64,000 nt of DNA from Thioalkalivibrio sp. ALJ16 (GTDB lineage: Bacteria; Pseudomonadota; Gammaproteobacteria; Ectothiorhodospirales; Ectothiorhodospiraceae). A program made the position numbers and the translations under genes. The stretch is from the NCBI RefSeq assembly GCF_000377345.1, contig NZ_KB898040.1, forward strand, positions 62,001 to 126,000. Reading direction: 5' to 3'. A model generated the notes under the pieces. That model was not told the origin of the DNA, ran no database searches, and was given only the letters and a program-made list of their open reading frames with translations. Positions within the stretch are counted from its first letter, which is position 1. Each line of letters begins with the position of its first letter. This document shows, one piece after another, positions 27,052-36,575 of this stretch.

Positions 27052-27767
27052 CCGACGCCCCCGCGGCCCGGCTGTACACGGACGCCTCGGCGTCGCGCTG
27101 GGAACCGCCGGAGATCGGCGCCGATGGCCTGCAGCCGCCCCGGCGGCTACCCACGGCTGCCGAGATCGAGGCGATCGAGGAAGAGGCGCGCAAGAACGGC
27201 TTTGAAGCCGGCTATGCCGAGGGTCATGAACTCGGTCAGAGGGAGGCCGAGAAGGCGGCGCGGGCGCGCGAGGACAAGAAGCTGCGGGAGACCGTGGCCG
27301 CGCTGGAGGCCGTCGCCTGCGGCCTGGTGGACCCGCTGGCCGATGCCACTGATGCGCTCGAGCCGGAACTGCTCGCGCTGGTGACGGCGCTGGCGCGCAA
27401 GGTTGTTCAGGGCGAACTGCACACCCGCCCGGAACAGATCGAGGCTGTGCTGAAGGAGGCCCTGGCCCAACTGCCCGGCCGCAATCAGACGGTCCGGGTC
27501 TACCTGAATCCCGACGACCAGGCCCTGGTACAGGATTACGGCGCGGCGGCGCCAAACGAGATCACCTGGGTCGCGGACCCCGCGCTGGCTCGCGGCGGCT
27601 GCCGTGTGGAGGCGGGCGCCGCGAGTGTGGACGCCAGTCTGGAGCGGCGCCTGCAGCAGACGGTAGAGGCGCTTTGGGATGGCGACTACCCCGATCCCGA
27701 GGCGCACGCGGGAGCGGAGCAAGACCCTGAACCGCGTACGGACGGCCCCGGCCGGGAGGATACGTGA
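27048..27767 (+). CDS. fliH: Flagellar assembly protein FliH
   Basis: 239 residues from a GTG that overlaps the fliG stop (GTGA). FliH is the negative regulator/stator of the FliI export ATPase. Visible features: Pro/Ala-rich N-terminus with a WEPPEIG segment (Trp residues bind FliN/FlhA), a Glu/Lys-rich coiled region [29 protein letters not shown] with the GxxxG-like repeat, and the V-type-ATPase-E-like C-terminus [28 protein letters not shown]. Overlaps fliI by 4 bp. Confidence 0.94.
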   Translation: MTDAPAARLYTDASASRWEPPEIGADGLQPPRRLPTAAEIEAIEEEARKNGFEAGYAEGHELGQREAEKAARAREDKKLRETVAALEAVACGLVDPLADATDALEPELLALVTALARKVVQGELHTRPEQIEAVLKEALAQLPGRNQTVRVYLNPDDQALVQDYGAAAPNEITWVADPALARGGCRVEAGAASVDASLERRLQQTVEALWDGDYPDPEAHAGAEQDPEPRTDGPGREDT

Positions 27768-29143
27768 GCAGCCCGATCGAAGAGGTACGGCGCAAGGGGC
27801 GGGAACGCCTGAGCAGTGGTCTGCTGGATCGCCTGCAGCAGTCGCGCGGGCGGGTCGAGCGCGTCAATCCGCCACAGTCGGAGGGCCATCTGTCCCGCCT
27901 GACGGGACTCACCTTCGAGGCCGAGGGCCTGCGCCTGCCAATCGGGGGGCGCGCCCTGATCCACGGCGAGAACGGACCGCCGGTACCGGCCGAGGTGGTG
28001 GGGTTCCAGAACGACCGTACCTTTCTGATGCCGGAGGAGCTGGCGACCGGCCTGACCCCCGGGGCCCGCATCGAGCCCCTGGATAACCAGCGCCAAATCC
28101 CGGTGGGCGAAGGCCTGCTCGGTCGCGTGATTGACGCCAATGGACAGCCGCTGGATGGCAAGGGCCCGATCCGGACGCATGTGTTCGGACCGCTGGCCGG
28201 GCGCCCGATCAATCCCCTGCAGCGGGCACCGGTGCGTGAGCCCCTGGATGTCGGCATTCGCGCCATCAACGGGCTGCTTTCGGTCGGCCGTGGCCAGCGC
28301 CTGGGCCTGTTTGCGGGTTCCGGGGTGGGCAAGAGCGTGCTGCTCGGCATGATGACGCGAAACACCACGGCCGACGTGATCGTGGTGGGGCTGATCGGCG
28401 AGCGTGGCCGGGAAGTGAACGAGTTCATCCACGAGATCCTGGACGAGGAGTCGCGGACGCGAACGGTCGTGGTGGCGGTGCCGGCGGACCAGTCTCCGCT
28501 GCTGCGTCAGCATGGGGCCTGGGTCGCGACTGCCGTGGCCGAGCACTTTCGCGATCAGGGGCTGCATGTCCTGCTGCTGATGGATTCCCTGACCCGGTTC
28601 GCCCAGGGCGCGCGCGAGATCGCCATGGCCATTGGCGAACCCCCGGCCTCCAAGGGCTATGCGGCCTCGGTGTTCGCACGCCTGCCGCAACTGGTGGAGC
28701 GGGCGGGCAATGCCGATACCGGGGGCGGGTCCATTACCGCCTTCTACACCGTGCTCGCCGAAGGCGATGACCAGAACGACCCGATCGTGGACGCCGCGCG
28801 TGCCATTCTGGACGGACATGTCGTGCTCTCGCGCGAGGTCGCGGAAACCGGCCGTTATCCCGCGATCGACGTCGGCGCCTCGGTATCGCGCGTGATGTCG
28901 GCGCTGATTGCGCCGGAACACGAGCGCGCCGCCCGCCGCTTCCGCGACCTGTCGGCGACATACATGCGTAACCGCGACCTGATCGCGGTCGGGGCCTACC
29001 GCAAGGGTGCCGATCCGCACCTCGACGAGGCGGTCGCCATGCACGAGCGGCTGGAGGCGTATCTGGCGCAGGGCCGCAACGAGGCGGTGGGCTTCGATCA
29101 GGCGCGCAGCGAACTGCTGGCGCTGGTCGGAGCCGCGGGGTGA
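27764..29143 (+). CDS. fliI: Flagellum-specific ATPase FliI
   Basis: 459 residues from GTG 27764. FliI is the hexameric ATPase of the flagellar type III export apparatus. Walker [15 protein letters not shown] near residue 184, [15 protein letters not shown], Walker [18 protein letters not shown], and the family signature [28 protein letters not shown] with [19 protein letters not shown]. Length agrees with the family. It overlaps fliH by 4 bp; fliJ follows after 4 bp. Confidence 0.98.
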   Translation: MSSPIEEVRRKGRERLSSGLLDRLQQSRGRVERVNPPQSEGHLSRLTGLTFEAEGLRLPIGGRALIHGENGPPVPAEVVGFQNDRTFLMPEELATGLTPGARIEPLDNQRQIPVGEGLLGRVIDANGQPLDGKGPIRTHVFGPLAGRPINPLQRAPVREPLDVGIRAINGLLSVGRGQRLGLFAGSGVGKSVLLGMMTRNTTADVIVVGLIGERGREVNEFIHEILDEESRTRTVVVAVPADQSPLLRQHGAWVATAVAEHFRDQGLHVLLLMDSLTRFAQGAREIAMAIGEPPASKGYAASVFARLPQLVERAGNADTGGGSITAFYTVLAEGDDQNDPIVDAARAILDGHVVLSREVAETGRYPAIDVGASVSRVMSALIAPEHERAARRFRDLSATYMRNRDLIAVGAYRKGADPHLDEAVAMHERLEAYLAQGRNEAVGFDQARSELLALVGAAG

Positions 29144-29147
29144 CGGG

Positions 29148-29594
29148 ATGAACCCGAGGCGTCTTGAGCGACTGCTGCGGCTGCGGCGGATCGAGGAGAG
29201 TGAGGCGACGCGTCAGCTCGGGGAACGCCTGCAGCAACTGGACACGATTGCGGGGCAGCGGGAGCGGCTGGAGACCTACCAGCAGGACTACCTGCACGCG
29301 ACCCTGCCGGACGACGCCAATGCCCTGAAGTGGCTGGCCGGGATGCGGGATCAGCTGCGTTCGGCGCTGGAGCAGCAGGATCTGCGCCTGCAGGCCGCGG
29401 AGTCGCAGGTGGATACCGCGCGCCAGGAATGGCTGGAACGCCACCGCAACTGCCTCTCGCTGGAGAAGCTGCTGGAACGGCGCCGAGCCGAGACCGCGCA
29501 GCAGGATGCCCGGCGGCAGCAGGTGGAACAGGACATGTGGGCGACGCGGCAGGCGCATGCACGCGGGGGCGCCACGGATTGGCAGGGTTCTTGA
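29148..29594 (+). CDS. fliJ: Flagellar export chaperone FliJ
   Basis: 148 residues from ATG 29148, 4 bp after fliI. FliJ is the coiled-coil central stalk of the FliI ring and an escort for late substrates. The whole sequence is a charged antiparallel coiled coil: RRLERLLRLRRIEESEATRQLGERLQQLD, then LRSALEQQDLRLQAAESQVDTARQEWLERHRN. Last gene of this sub-operon before a short palindromic spacer and fliK. Confidence 0.92.
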   Translation: MNPRRLERLLRLRRIEESEATRQLGERLQQLDTIAGQRERLETYQQDYLHATLPDDANALKWLAGMRDQLRSALEQQDLRLQAAESQVDTARQEWLERHRNCLSLEKLLERRRAETAQQDARRQQVEQDMWATRQAHARGGATDWQGS

Positions 29595-29604
29595 ATGGAC
29601 CCTG

Positions 29605-29634
29605 TTGGTAAACGATTAATCAGTGTTTCCCCAA
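29605..29634. repeat. Near-palindrome related to the AAACACTGAT repeat
   Basis: A 30-bp near-palindrome centred on GATTAATC between fliJ and fliK. Its minus strand carries GGGGAAACACTGAT (29632-29619), the head of the element found after the phosphatase gene (52964) and sppA (59343). No T-tract follows, so it is not an ordinary terminator. Confidence 0.6.
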
Positions 29635-29677
29635 GGCAAGGGCGCCGGGCAGTCCCCGGCATACAGAGGATCCGGAC

Positions 29678-30784
29678 ATGATCGCGACACAGAACACCGG
29701 CCAGGGCATGTTGCCGCTGCTGCAGTTGCTGGGCGGCAATGGCGCGGCCCAGGACCTGGAAGCGCTGCAGAACGGCCTGCAGACGCTGGAGGCCGATGCG
29801 GAAGGCAGTTTCCTTTCCGTGCTCGAGCCGCAGATGGAGGCGCTTCTGGCGCAACTGGGTGTGCCCGCCGACGAGCTGGAGGGGCTGGACCTTGAGGCCA
29901 TGCTGGCCCGCCTGCAGGACCTGCTGGACGGGCACGACCTGGCCGCTTCCGCGAGTGCGGATGGCAAGGGCTTGCCGCTGGCCGCACTGATGGCGGCCAC
30001 AGACGCGGGCGAGCCACGCGCGGTCGGGCGCGGCGAGGCGACCGGAAACGAGCGATCCGGTCGCTCGGCCGCCGCCTCCGAGGCGGCCCCGGTGAAACCG
30101 CTGCCGGCGGCCCTGATGCGCCTGTTCCTCGACGCCAGCCAGGCCACGGCAGGCCGCGAGGGCGGCGCGTCCCTGAAGCTGGACCCGACGGGCATGCCGG
30201 GCCTGACCCGCGAAAACGTACTGGATGTGCTCGCACAATGGATGACTCAGGGGGCGGACGAGGGGCGGCGTGGACGCTCGGATGTGCTGAGCGCGGTACT
30301 GCCGGCCGCGGCCGGTCAGGCCGAGGCCGGTGAGCCCGCGCGCGCCCTGCCGCGGCTGGACCTGACGCGTCTGCTGCAGCAGCCCAACGGCGCCCGGGAA
30401 CTGGCCGATCAGGTGCGCATGCTCGCCCAGGCTCAGGGGGGGCGGACGGAACTCAAGCTGCATCCACCTCAGTTGGGCAGTCTAGATGTGCGTGTGCTGG
30501 TCGATGGTGACCGCACCAGCATCCAGTTTATCAGCGCCAATCCGGTGACCCGCGAGGTGCTCGAGGCCGCGATGCCGCGACTGCGTGACAGCCTGGCGGA
30601 GAGCGGGCTGAAGCTGGAGGATGCGACCGTCTCCGATCACGCCGCCGAAGAACAGCGCGAGGATACGAGTGACGCATCGCAGGCGCGTGCCGCCAGCGAG
30701 GGCGCGGGTGACGAGCCGGGCGACGAGGCCCATGACGGCAGCACCCTGTCGTTGCTTAATCGTCGTCTGGATCTGTTTGCCTGA
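29678..30784 (+). CDS. fliK: Flagellar hook-length control protein FliK
   Basis: 368 residues; AGAGGA precedes ATG 29678. FliK is secreted, measures the hook and switches FlhB specificity. N-terminal two thirds are Ala/Gly/Leu-rich and variable; the conserved C-terminal FliK domain reads ARELADQVRMLAQAQGGRTELKLHPPQLGSLDVRVLVDGDRTSIQFISANPVTREVLEAAMPRLRDSLAESGL, here cited in its blocks LKLHPPQLGSLDV and FISANPVTREVLEAAMPRLR. The tail is Glu/Asp-rich. A second FliK-like protein is encoded at 51049-52347. Confidence 0.92.
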   Translation: MIATQNTGQGMLPLLQLLGGNGAAQDLEALQNGLQTLEADAEGSFLSVLEPQMEALLAQLGVPADELEGLDLEAMLARLQDLLDGHDLAASASADGKGLPLAALMAATDAGEPRAVGRGEATGNERSGRSAAASEAAPVKPLPAALMRLFLDASQATAGREGGASLKLDPTGMPGLTRENVLDVLAQWMTQGADEGRRGRSDVLSAVLPAAAGQAEAGEPARALPRLDLTRLLQQPNGARELADQVRMLAQAQGGRTELKLHPPQLGSLDVRVLVDGDRTSIQFISANPVTREVLEAAMPRLRDSLAESGLKLEDATVSDHAAEEQREDTSDASQARAASEGAGDEPGDEAHDGSTLSLLNRRLDLFA

Positions 30785-31089
30785 TCGCGGTTGCGGGTCT
30801 GGGAGTCGGCCCCTGTTGTCCGTGCCGGCACGCAGACCACCGCTGCCTTGAACAGCCTCGCCACCGTTTCATTTCTCCCGCCGATTTGGCGCCAAGAATC
30901 CGTCTCCCGGCCTGCGGGGCTGGCTGATTCTTGACGTTCGCGGCCGCGCGCGCCGTCCTGGCGCGTGCTCTGTTTTCCTCCAGAACAATACAAGCCACTA
31001 AAAACGTTAATAAAAATGATGCTTGGCATCTGCTTTGCTATGTTCCCTGGAAAGAGCGAATCCTGGGCTCGGCGGACAGCGGGTGTGAC
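30785..31089. other. 305-bp spacer between fliK and fliL
   Basis: Contains the sigma-54 promoter of fliL (31024-31039) and, upstream, an 8-bp inverted pair CAAGAATC (30893-30900) / GATTCTTG (30926-30933) that encloses a GC-rich hairpin. An AT-rich stretch (30985-31020) precedes the promoter. No coding gene. Confidence 0.7.
31024..31039 (+). promoter_or_regulatory. Sigma-54 promoter of the fliL operon
   Basis: TGGCATCTGCTTTGCT; GG (31025-31026) and GC (31037-31038) are 10 bp apart. Predicted start near 31050, 40 bp before fliL. It would drive fliLMNOPQR-flhBA and probably flhF, flhG and fliA, since no other promoter is evident up to there. Confidence 0.88.
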
Positions 31090-31584
31090 ATGGCAGAGAA
31101 AGAAGTCAATCTGGGCGGCGAAGACGGCGCCGGGAAAAAGGGCGGCAAGGGCAAGCTGATCATTCTGCTGCTCGTGGCGGTGATCCTGGTGGCAGGGGGT
31201 GCGGCGGCGACCTGGTTCTTGCTCGGGGGCGGCGACGCGGACACCGAGCAGGCCGAGCCCGGCCCCCCGCAGCGTTTCTATGTGAGCCTGGAGCCGATGA
31301 CGGTGAACATCGAGGCGCCGGGGCGTATCCGCTATCTGCGCATCCAGCTGAGCCTGGTCACCCACGAGCCCGCTGTCAGCGAGGCCATCGAACGCCACCT
31401 TCCGGCCATTCGCAACGACATCCTCGGCATTCTCGGCGAGCAGCGCTACGAAGACCTGAATACGCGTGCCGGCAAGGAGGCGCTGGCGGAGGAATTGCGC
31501 GATACGGTCCGCGAGATCCTGGCCTCGCGTGATGCCCCGCAGGCGGTCGAGGCGGTGCTGTTCAACGAACTGGTCATGCAGTAG
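31090..31584 (+). CDS. fliL: Flagellar basal body-associated protein FliL
   Basis: 164 residues from ATG 31090. FliL is a single-pass inner-membrane protein that rings the stator and supports torque. A Lys/Gly-rich cytoplasmic head is followed by one membrane helix LIILLLVAVILVAGGAAATWFLL (residues 21-43), then the stomatin-like periplasmic domain FYVSLEPMTVNIEAPGRIRYLRIQLSLVTHEPAVSEAIERHLPAIRNDILGIL. The last residues (EAVLFNELVMQ) are the typical FliL C-terminus. Confidence 0.95.
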   Translation: MAEKEVNLGGEDGAGKKGGKGKLIILLLVAVILVAGGAAATWFLLGGGDADTEQAEPGPPQRFYVSLEPMTVNIEAPGRIRYLRIQLSLVTHEPAVSEAIERHLPAIRNDILGILGEQRYEDLNTRAGKEALAEELRDTVREILASRDAPQAVEAVLFNELVMQ

Positions 31585-31593
31585 GGGCTCGTC

Positions 31594-32568
31594 ATGGCGC
31601 AGACGGACATCCTCAGCCAGGACGAGATCGATGCCCTGCTGCATGGCGTAGACGAGGGCGAGGTCGAGACCGAAGACCCGTATCCGAGTGACGGCCAGGC
31701 GCGCGACTTCAACTTTGCCACTCAGGACCGGATCGTGCGTGGGCGCATGCCCACGCTGGAGATGATCAACGAGCGTTTTGCCCGTCATCTGCGCGTACGC
31801 CTGTTCAACCTGCTGCGGCGCTCCGCCGAGATCTCGGTGGTCGGCACCCGCATCACCAAGTTTTCCGAATACATGCATTCGCTGTTCGTGCCGACCAGCC
31901 TGAACCTGGTCCGCGCGCATCCGCTGCACGGTACGGGCCTGTTCGTGTTTGATCCCAAGCTGGTGTTCATCCTTGTGGACAACTTCTTCGGCGGGGACGG
32001 GCGCTACTACACGCGTATCGAGGGCCGCGACTTCACGCCGATGGAGATGAAAGTGGTCCACGGGGTACTCCAGGGCGCCTTCGAGGACATGCAGAAGGCG
32101 TGGCAGCCGGTCATGGAGCTGCAGTTCGAGTTCCTGAACTCGGAGGTGAATCCGCAGTTCGCGAATATCGTCTCGCCGACCGAGATCGTGGTGATCAGCG
32201 AATTCCACATCGAGCTGGACGGTGGCGGCGGCAACCTGCACGTGACGCTGCCGTACTCGATGATCGAGCCGATCCGCGAACAGCTGGACACCGGCATCCA
32301 GTCGGACCGTTCCGACGTGGACCAGCGCTGGATGCACGCGCTGCAGGACGAGATTCAGAGCGCCGAGGTCGAGATCAGCTCGGTCCTTGCGGAGACCGCG
32401 GTCACTGTGCGCGAACTTCTGGACATCCAGCCGGGCGACATCATCCCGGTGGAGCTCCCCGAAAAGATCACCCTGCAGGTCGAGGACATCCCGATGTTCC
32501 GCGGGAAATTCGGGGTATCCAATGGCATGAATGCGTTCCAGGTTCTGGAACGCATGATTAAACGATAG
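31594..32568 (+). CDS. fliM: Flagellar motor switch protein FliM
   Basis: 324 residues. FliM is the C-ring protein that binds phospho-CheY through its extreme N-terminus, here ILSQDEIDALLHGVDEGEV (residues 6-24). The middle CheC-like domain includes TLEMINERFARHLRVRLFNLLRRSAEISVV and FFGGDGRYYTRIEGRDFTPMEMKVV; the C-terminal SpoA domain ends FGVSNGMNAFQVLERMIKR. All domains are complete. Confidence 0.97.
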   Translation: MAQTDILSQDEIDALLHGVDEGEVETEDPYPSDGQARDFNFATQDRIVRGRMPTLEMINERFARHLRVRLFNLLRRSAEISVVGTRITKFSEYMHSLFVPTSLNLVRAHPLHGTGLFVFDPKLVFILVDNFFGGDGRYYTRIEGRDFTPMEMKVVHGVLQGAFEDMQKAWQPVMELQFEFLNSEVNPQFANIVSPTEIVVISEFHIELDGGGGNLHVTLPYSMIEPIREQLDTGIQSDRSDVDQRWMHALQDEIQSAEVEISSVLAETAVTVRELLDIQPGDIIPVELPEKITLQVEDIPMFRGKFGVSNGMNAFQVLERMIKR

Positions 32569-32579
32569 AGGGCGGCAAC

Positions 32580-33173
32580 ATGGCAGACACCGACGATCCG
32601 AAACAGGAAACCGCGACCCCGGAGGACTCCACCACCGGGCAGGAGACGGTGGACGCGGCCGCCGAGGGTGGTGCTGACGACCAGGCCCTGGCGGACGAAT
32701 GGGCCGCCGCGCTGGCCGAGCAGAAGGACGACGACGGCGCGGAGGCAGCTGACCCTGACGAACTGCTGAACGCCGCCCAGGGCGGCGACGCTGGCGGCGG
32801 CGAATCCGCGCCGGCGGAATCCGCAAAGCGCGAGCGCAAGCACCAGCCGGACCCGGGGGCCGAGGCCCTGAAGCCGGAGCAGCTCTCCGGTGTGGTCCAG
32901 GGCGATGGCGAAGAGATGAACCTGGAAATGGTGCTGGATGTGCCGGTGACCATCTCCATGGAGATCGGTCGTACGCGCATCCCGATTCGCAACCTGCTGC
33001 AGCTCAACCAGGGCTCGGTGGTCGAGCTCGATCGCCTGGCCGGGGAGCCGCTCGATGTCCTCGTGAACGGCACGCTGATCGCGCACGGCGAGGTGGTGGT
33101 GGTCAACGAGAAGTTCGGGATCCGTCTGACCGACGTGATCAGCCCCAGCGAGCGCATCCGCAAGCTGAAATAG
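32580..33173 (+). CDS. fliN: Flagellar motor switch protein FliN, with long acidic N-terminus
   Basis: 197 residues against 137 in E. coli. The C-terminal SpoA domain is canonical (MVLDVPVTISMEIGRTRIPIRNLLQLNQGSVVELDRLAGEPLDVLVNGTLIAHGEVVVVNEKFGIRLTDVIS, blocks NLLQLNQGSVVELDR and ANG-type LVNGTLIA). The first 100 residues are acidic and disordered (repeated Asp/Glu/Ala, a KRERKHQ patch). FliN forms the base of the C ring and docks FliH-FliI. Starts 12 bp after fliM. Confidence 0.95.
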   Translation: MADTDDPKQETATPEDSTTGQETVDAAAEGGADDQALADEWAAALAEQKDDDGAEAADPDELLNAAQGGDAGGGESAPAESAKRERKHQPDPGAEALKPEQLSGVVQGDGEEMNLEMVLDVPVTISMEIGRTRIPIRNLLQLNQGSVVELDRLAGEPLDVLVNGTLIAHGEVVVVNEKFGIRLTDVISPSERIRKLK

Positions 33174-33175
33174 CC

Positions 33176-33613
33176 ATGTATCCACGGATCCCACGCAAAC
33201 TGGCCGTACTGCTGACGGCGGCCGCGGGCCCGCTCTGGCCGCTGGCGGCTCAGGCCGAGGGTGGCGGCATTGGCGCGGCCGGCTACCTGGCGCAGCTGAT
33301 TGGCGGGCTCGTGCTCGTGATCGGGGCCATCGTGATCCTCGGCTGGGTGCTGCGCCGCACCCAGGGCGGGCTGAATCGCGGCTCCCAGGTGATCGAGATC
33401 GTCGCGGCGCGTTCGGTCGGGACGCGTGAGCGTCTGGTACTGGTGCAAGTTGGCGACGAGCAGGTGCTGGTTGGCGTGGCACCGTCGGGCATGCGCACGC
33501 TGCACACGATGAACAGCCCGGTCACGGCACCCGAGGGTGGCGGGGCGGATTTCTCCGGTGCGCTGAAGCGCGCCGTAAGCCGGCGTGTGGACACCGAGCG
33601 GGGGGGCTCATGA
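33176..33613 (+). CDS. fliO: Flagellar biosynthetic protein FliO
   Basis: 145 residues. FliO is a small membrane chaperone for FliP assembly of the export gate. A signal-like N-terminus ([21 protein letters not shown]) precedes one membrane helix [23 protein letters not shown] and a cytoplasmic part [39 protein letters not shown], the usual FliO pattern. Start ATG 33176 is 2 bp after fliN; the stop overlaps fliP by 4 bp. Confidence 0.92.
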   Translation: MYPRIPRKLAVLLTAAAGPLWPLAAQAEGGGIGAAGYLAQLIGGLVLVIGAIVILGWVLRRTQGGLNRGSQVIEIVAARSVGTRERLVLVQVGDEQVLVGVAPSGMRTLHTMNSPVTAPEGGGADFSGALKRAVSRRVDTERGGS

Positions 33614-34365
33614 GCGCCCTGATCCCGCGTCTGCTGCTGGCGCTGGGCCTGCTGGCGCTACCCGGGCTGGCCGGGGCTCAGATGGCCCAGGGGATCGAGG
33701 CGCTGACGGTCACGACCAACGGCGATGGTGGCGAGACCTATTCGGTGACGCTGCAGATCATCCTGCTGATGACGCTGCTGACCCTGCTGCCTTCGATCCT
33801 GATCATGATGACCGCCTTCACCCGCATCCTGGTGGTGCTGGCGATCCTGCGCCAGGGGCTGGGGACCACCCAGACGCCGTCCAACCAGATCCTGATCGGC
33901 CTGGCGTTCTTCCTGACGCTGTTCGTAATGGCGCCGGTGTTCGAGGAGATCTACGACACCGCGGTGGTGCCCTACCTGAATGAAGAGATGGGCACCGAAG
34001 AGGTGCTGGCGGCCGGGGTGCAGCCCCTGCGCGAGTTCATGCTGGCGCATACCCGCGAGAGCGATCTGGCCATGTTTGCGGAGATCAACGGCATTGACGG
34101 CTTCGAGGACGCGGACGACGTGCCTCTGAGCCTGCTGGTGCCGGCGTTTGTGACCTCGGAGCTGAAGACGGCCTTCCAGATTGGATTCCTGATCCTGATC
34201 CCGTTCCTGATCATCGACCTGGTGGTGGCGTCGGTGCTGATGTCGATGGGGATGGTGATGCTGTCGCCGCTGATCATTTCGCTGCCGTTCAAGGTGATGC
34301 TGTTCGTCCTTGTGGATGGCTGGGCGCTGATGATGAACACCCTCGCCACCAGTTTCTTCGTATAG
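33610..34365 (+). CDS. fliP: Flagellar export gate protein FliP
   Basis: 251 residues. FliP forms, with FliQ and FliR, the helical export gate inside the MS ring. Cleavable signal peptide [21 protein letters not shown], then [60 protein letters not shown] cited by its core [15 protein letters not shown] and [15 protein letters not shown], and the C-terminal [20 protein letters not shown]. Highly conserved and complete. Confidence 0.98.
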   Translation: MSALIPRLLLALGLLALPGLAGAQMAQGIEALTVTTNGDGGETYSVTLQIILLMTLLTLLPSILIMMTAFTRILVVLAILRQGLGTTQTPSNQILIGLAFFLTLFVMAPVFEEIYDTAVVPYLNEEMGTEEVLAAGVQPLREFMLAHTRESDLAMFAEINGIDGFEDADDVPLSLLVPAFVTSELKTAFQIGFLILIPFLIIDLVVASVLMSMGMVMLSPLIISLPFKVMLFVLVDGWALMMNTLATSFFV

Positions 34366-34374
34366 GAGTTCGAG

Positions 34375-34644
34375 ATGACACCCGAATTGGTCGTGGATCT
34401 GGGGCAGGAGACCCTGATGGTGGTGACGCTGCTGGCGGCCCCGCCGCTGCTGACCGCACTGGCGGTCGGACTGGCGATCGGCATGCTGCAGGCGGCCACC
34501 CAGGTGCAGGAGATGACCCTGTCCTTTATCCCCAAGCTGCTGGCGATGTTCGCGGCGCTGCTGCTGAGCGGGCACTGGATGCTCGCCCTGCTGATCGATT
34601 TCACCGAGCGGCTCTACGAGGGCGCGCCGGGAATGGTGGGCTAG
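34375..34644 (+). CDS. fliQ: Flagellar export gate protein FliQ
   Basis: 89 residues, the standard size. Two membrane helices: TLMVVTLLAAPPLLTALAVGLAIGMLQAATQVQE and LSFIPKLLAMFAALLLSGHWML, the latter followed by LIDFTERLYE. Start 9 bp after the fliP stop with GGAG. Part of the FliPQR gate. Confidence 0.97.
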   Translation: MTPELVVDLGQETLMVVTLLAAPPLLTALAVGLAIGMLQAATQVQEMTLSFIPKLLAMFAALLLSGHWMLALLIDFTERLYEGAPGMVG

Positions 34645-34648
34645 TCGC

Positions 34649-35422
34649 ATGACGCTGGCGGCCGAGCAACTGGTGCTGTGGGTGGGGGCGGTCCTGTGGC
34701 CGTTCGCGCGCATCGGCGCCATGCTGGTCGCGATGCCGATCTTCGGCGCTGACACCGTGAATGCGCGCGTGCGCATCGGGCTGGCGCTGCTGCTGGCGAT
34801 CTTCGTGGCGCTCCAGGGCCCGGTACTCCCGGATGTTGACCCCCTGAGCCTGGAAGGGCTGCTGGTCACCCTGCACCAGGTCGCGATTGGCGTGTTCATG
34901 GGCTTCATCCTGCAGATGGTGTTTTCCGCGGTGACCCAGGCCGGCGAGGTCATCGCGCTGGGCATGGGTCTGGGTTTCGCCTCCATCGTGGACCCGGCCC
35001 AGGGCGTGCAGGTGCCGGTGGTCTCCACCATCTTCGTGATCATCTCGACCCTGCTGTTCCTGGCGATGAACGGGCACCTGATTGCGCTTGAGCTGCTGCT
35101 GACCAGTTTCGAGACCATGCCGGTGGCCCCGTCGGGGCTGAGCGCGGAGGCCTTCTACGCCCTGGTCGCGTTCGGCTCCACCATGTTCGTGGGTGCGATC
35201 CTGGTGGCGCTGCCGGCGGTGGCCTCGCTGCTGCTGGTGAATATCTCCATGGGCGTGATCACCCGGGCCTCGCCGCAGCTGAACATCTTTGCGGTCGGCT
35301 TTCCGATGATGATCCTGATCGGCTTTGTGCTGCTGATGTTCACGCTGCCGGGCCTGCCGGAGCGCTTCGGCGAGCTGATGCTCGAGGGCTTCAACCTGAT
35401 GCAGACGCGGATGGGCTTCTGA
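34649..35422 (+). CDS. fliR: Flagellar export gate protein FliR
   Basis: 257 residues, multi-pass membrane protein that completes the FliPQR gate. Recognisable: LWPFARIGAMLVAMPIFGADTVNARVRIGLALLLAIFV, MGFILQMVFSAVTQAGEVIALGMGLGFASIVDP, and ISMGVITRASPQLNIFAVGFPM. Its stop is followed by flhB after one base, as usual for this gene pair. Confidence 0.97.
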   Translation: MTLAAEQLVLWVGAVLWPFARIGAMLVAMPIFGADTVNARVRIGLALLLAIFVALQGPVLPDVDPLSLEGLLVTLHQVAIGVFMGFILQMVFSAVTQAGEVIALGMGLGFASIVDPAQGVQVPVVSTIFVIISTLLFLAMNGHLIALELLLTSFETMPVAPSGLSAEAFYALVAFGSTMFVGAILVALPAVASLLLVNISMGVITRASPQLNIFAVGFPMMILIGFVLLMFTLPGLPERFGELMLEGFNLMQTRMGF

Positions 35423-35423
35423 C

Positions 35424-36575
35424 ATGGCCGAGAACGAGAGCGGACAGGAGAAAACCGAAGAGCCCACTCCGAAGCGCCTGCGCGAGGCAAAGGAGAAGGG
35501 GCAGGTTCCGCGCTCGCGCGAGCTGAGCACCTTCCTGGTGCTGATGGCGGCCGGCAGTTTTCTGCTGCTGTTCGGGCCCAACATGGGGGCGCAGCTGGCG
35601 GACCAGATGAGCAATCGCTTCGCCTTCGAGCGCGAACTCGCCTACGACCCGCAGCTACTGCTGCCGTACCTGGCGGAGGAGATCTTCCGCACCCTGCGCA
35701 CGCTGTTTCCGCTGTTCGCGGTGCTGATTGTGGCGGCGATGCTGGCCCCGATTGTCATCGGTGGCGCCAACTTCTCGTTCAAGGCCGCCGCACCCAAGGC
35801 GTCCAAGCTGAACCCCCTCAAGGGGCTGAAGCGGATCTTTTCCTGGCAGGGGCTGATGGAGTTCGGCAAGACCTTTGCCAAGTTCGTGCTGATCTCGAGT
35901 GTGGCGGTGGCGGTACTGGCGACCTTCTCCGACCGCCTGCTGATGCTCGGCTACGAGCCGGTGCATCAGGGGATCATCCATGCCGCGCAGCTGGTGCTGG
36001 GGACCTTCATCGCGGTCTCGGCCGCGCTGATCGTGGTGGCCGCGATCGACGCCCCGTTCCAGATGTGGAATCACCAGAAGCAGCTGCGGATGACGCGCCA
36101 GGAGGTCAAGGACGAATACAAGGAGACCGACGGCAAGCCGGAGGTCAAGCAGAAGATCCGCCAGTTGCAGCAGGAGATGGCGCAGCGGCGCATGATGGAA
36201 GAGGTACCCAAGGCCGACGTGGTGATTACCAACCCGACCCATTACGCCGTCGCGATCGTCTACGAGGCCTCGCGCATGGCGGCCCCGAAAGTGGTGGCCA
36301 AGGGCGCCGACGAGGTAGCGGCCTCGATTCGTGCGGTAGCCGACGAGCACAAGATCATCCGCGTGGAGGCACCGCGGGTGGCGCGCGCCATCTACTTCAC
36401 CACCGACCTCAACCAGGAAATCCCCAACGGCCTGTTCGTGGCGGTTGCGCGCATCCTGGCCTACGTCTACCAGCTCAAGCGCGCGGACGCCGATGCGCAG
36501 ATGCCGGATGACCTGCCGGTACCGGAAGACTATCTCGACCCTGACCAGCAGCGCGGCAAGCGGAGGAATCGCTGA
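35424..36575 (+). CDS. flhB: Flagellar export switch protein FlhB
   Basis: 383 residues. FlhB has four membrane helices and an autocleaving cytoplasmic domain that switches export from rod/hook to filament substrates. N-terminal SGQEKTEEPTPKRLREAKEKGQVPRSRE is diagnostic; the autocleavage motif NPTH lies at residues 270-273 within VVITNPTHYAVAI. A FlhB C-terminal-domain paralogue without this motif is encoded at 50698-51045. Overlaps flhA by one base. Confidence 0.98.
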   Translation: MAENESGQEKTEEPTPKRLREAKEKGQVPRSRELSTFLVLMAAGSFLLLFGPNMGAQLADQMSNRFAFERELAYDPQLLLPYLAEEIFRTLRTLFPLFAVLIVAAMLAPIVIGGANFSFKAAAPKASKLNPLKGLKRIFSWQGLMEFGKTFAKFVLISSVAVAVLATFSDRLLMLGYEPVHQGIIHAAQLVLGTFIAVSAALIVVAAIDAPFQMWNHQKQLRMTRQEVKDEYKETDGKPEVKQKIRQLQQEMAQRRMMEEVPKADVVITNPTHYAVAIVYEASRMAAPKVVAKGADEVAASIRAVADEHKIIRVEAPRVARAIYFTTDLNQEIPNGLFVAVARILAYVYQLKRADADAQMPDDLPVPEDYLDPDQQRGKRRNR

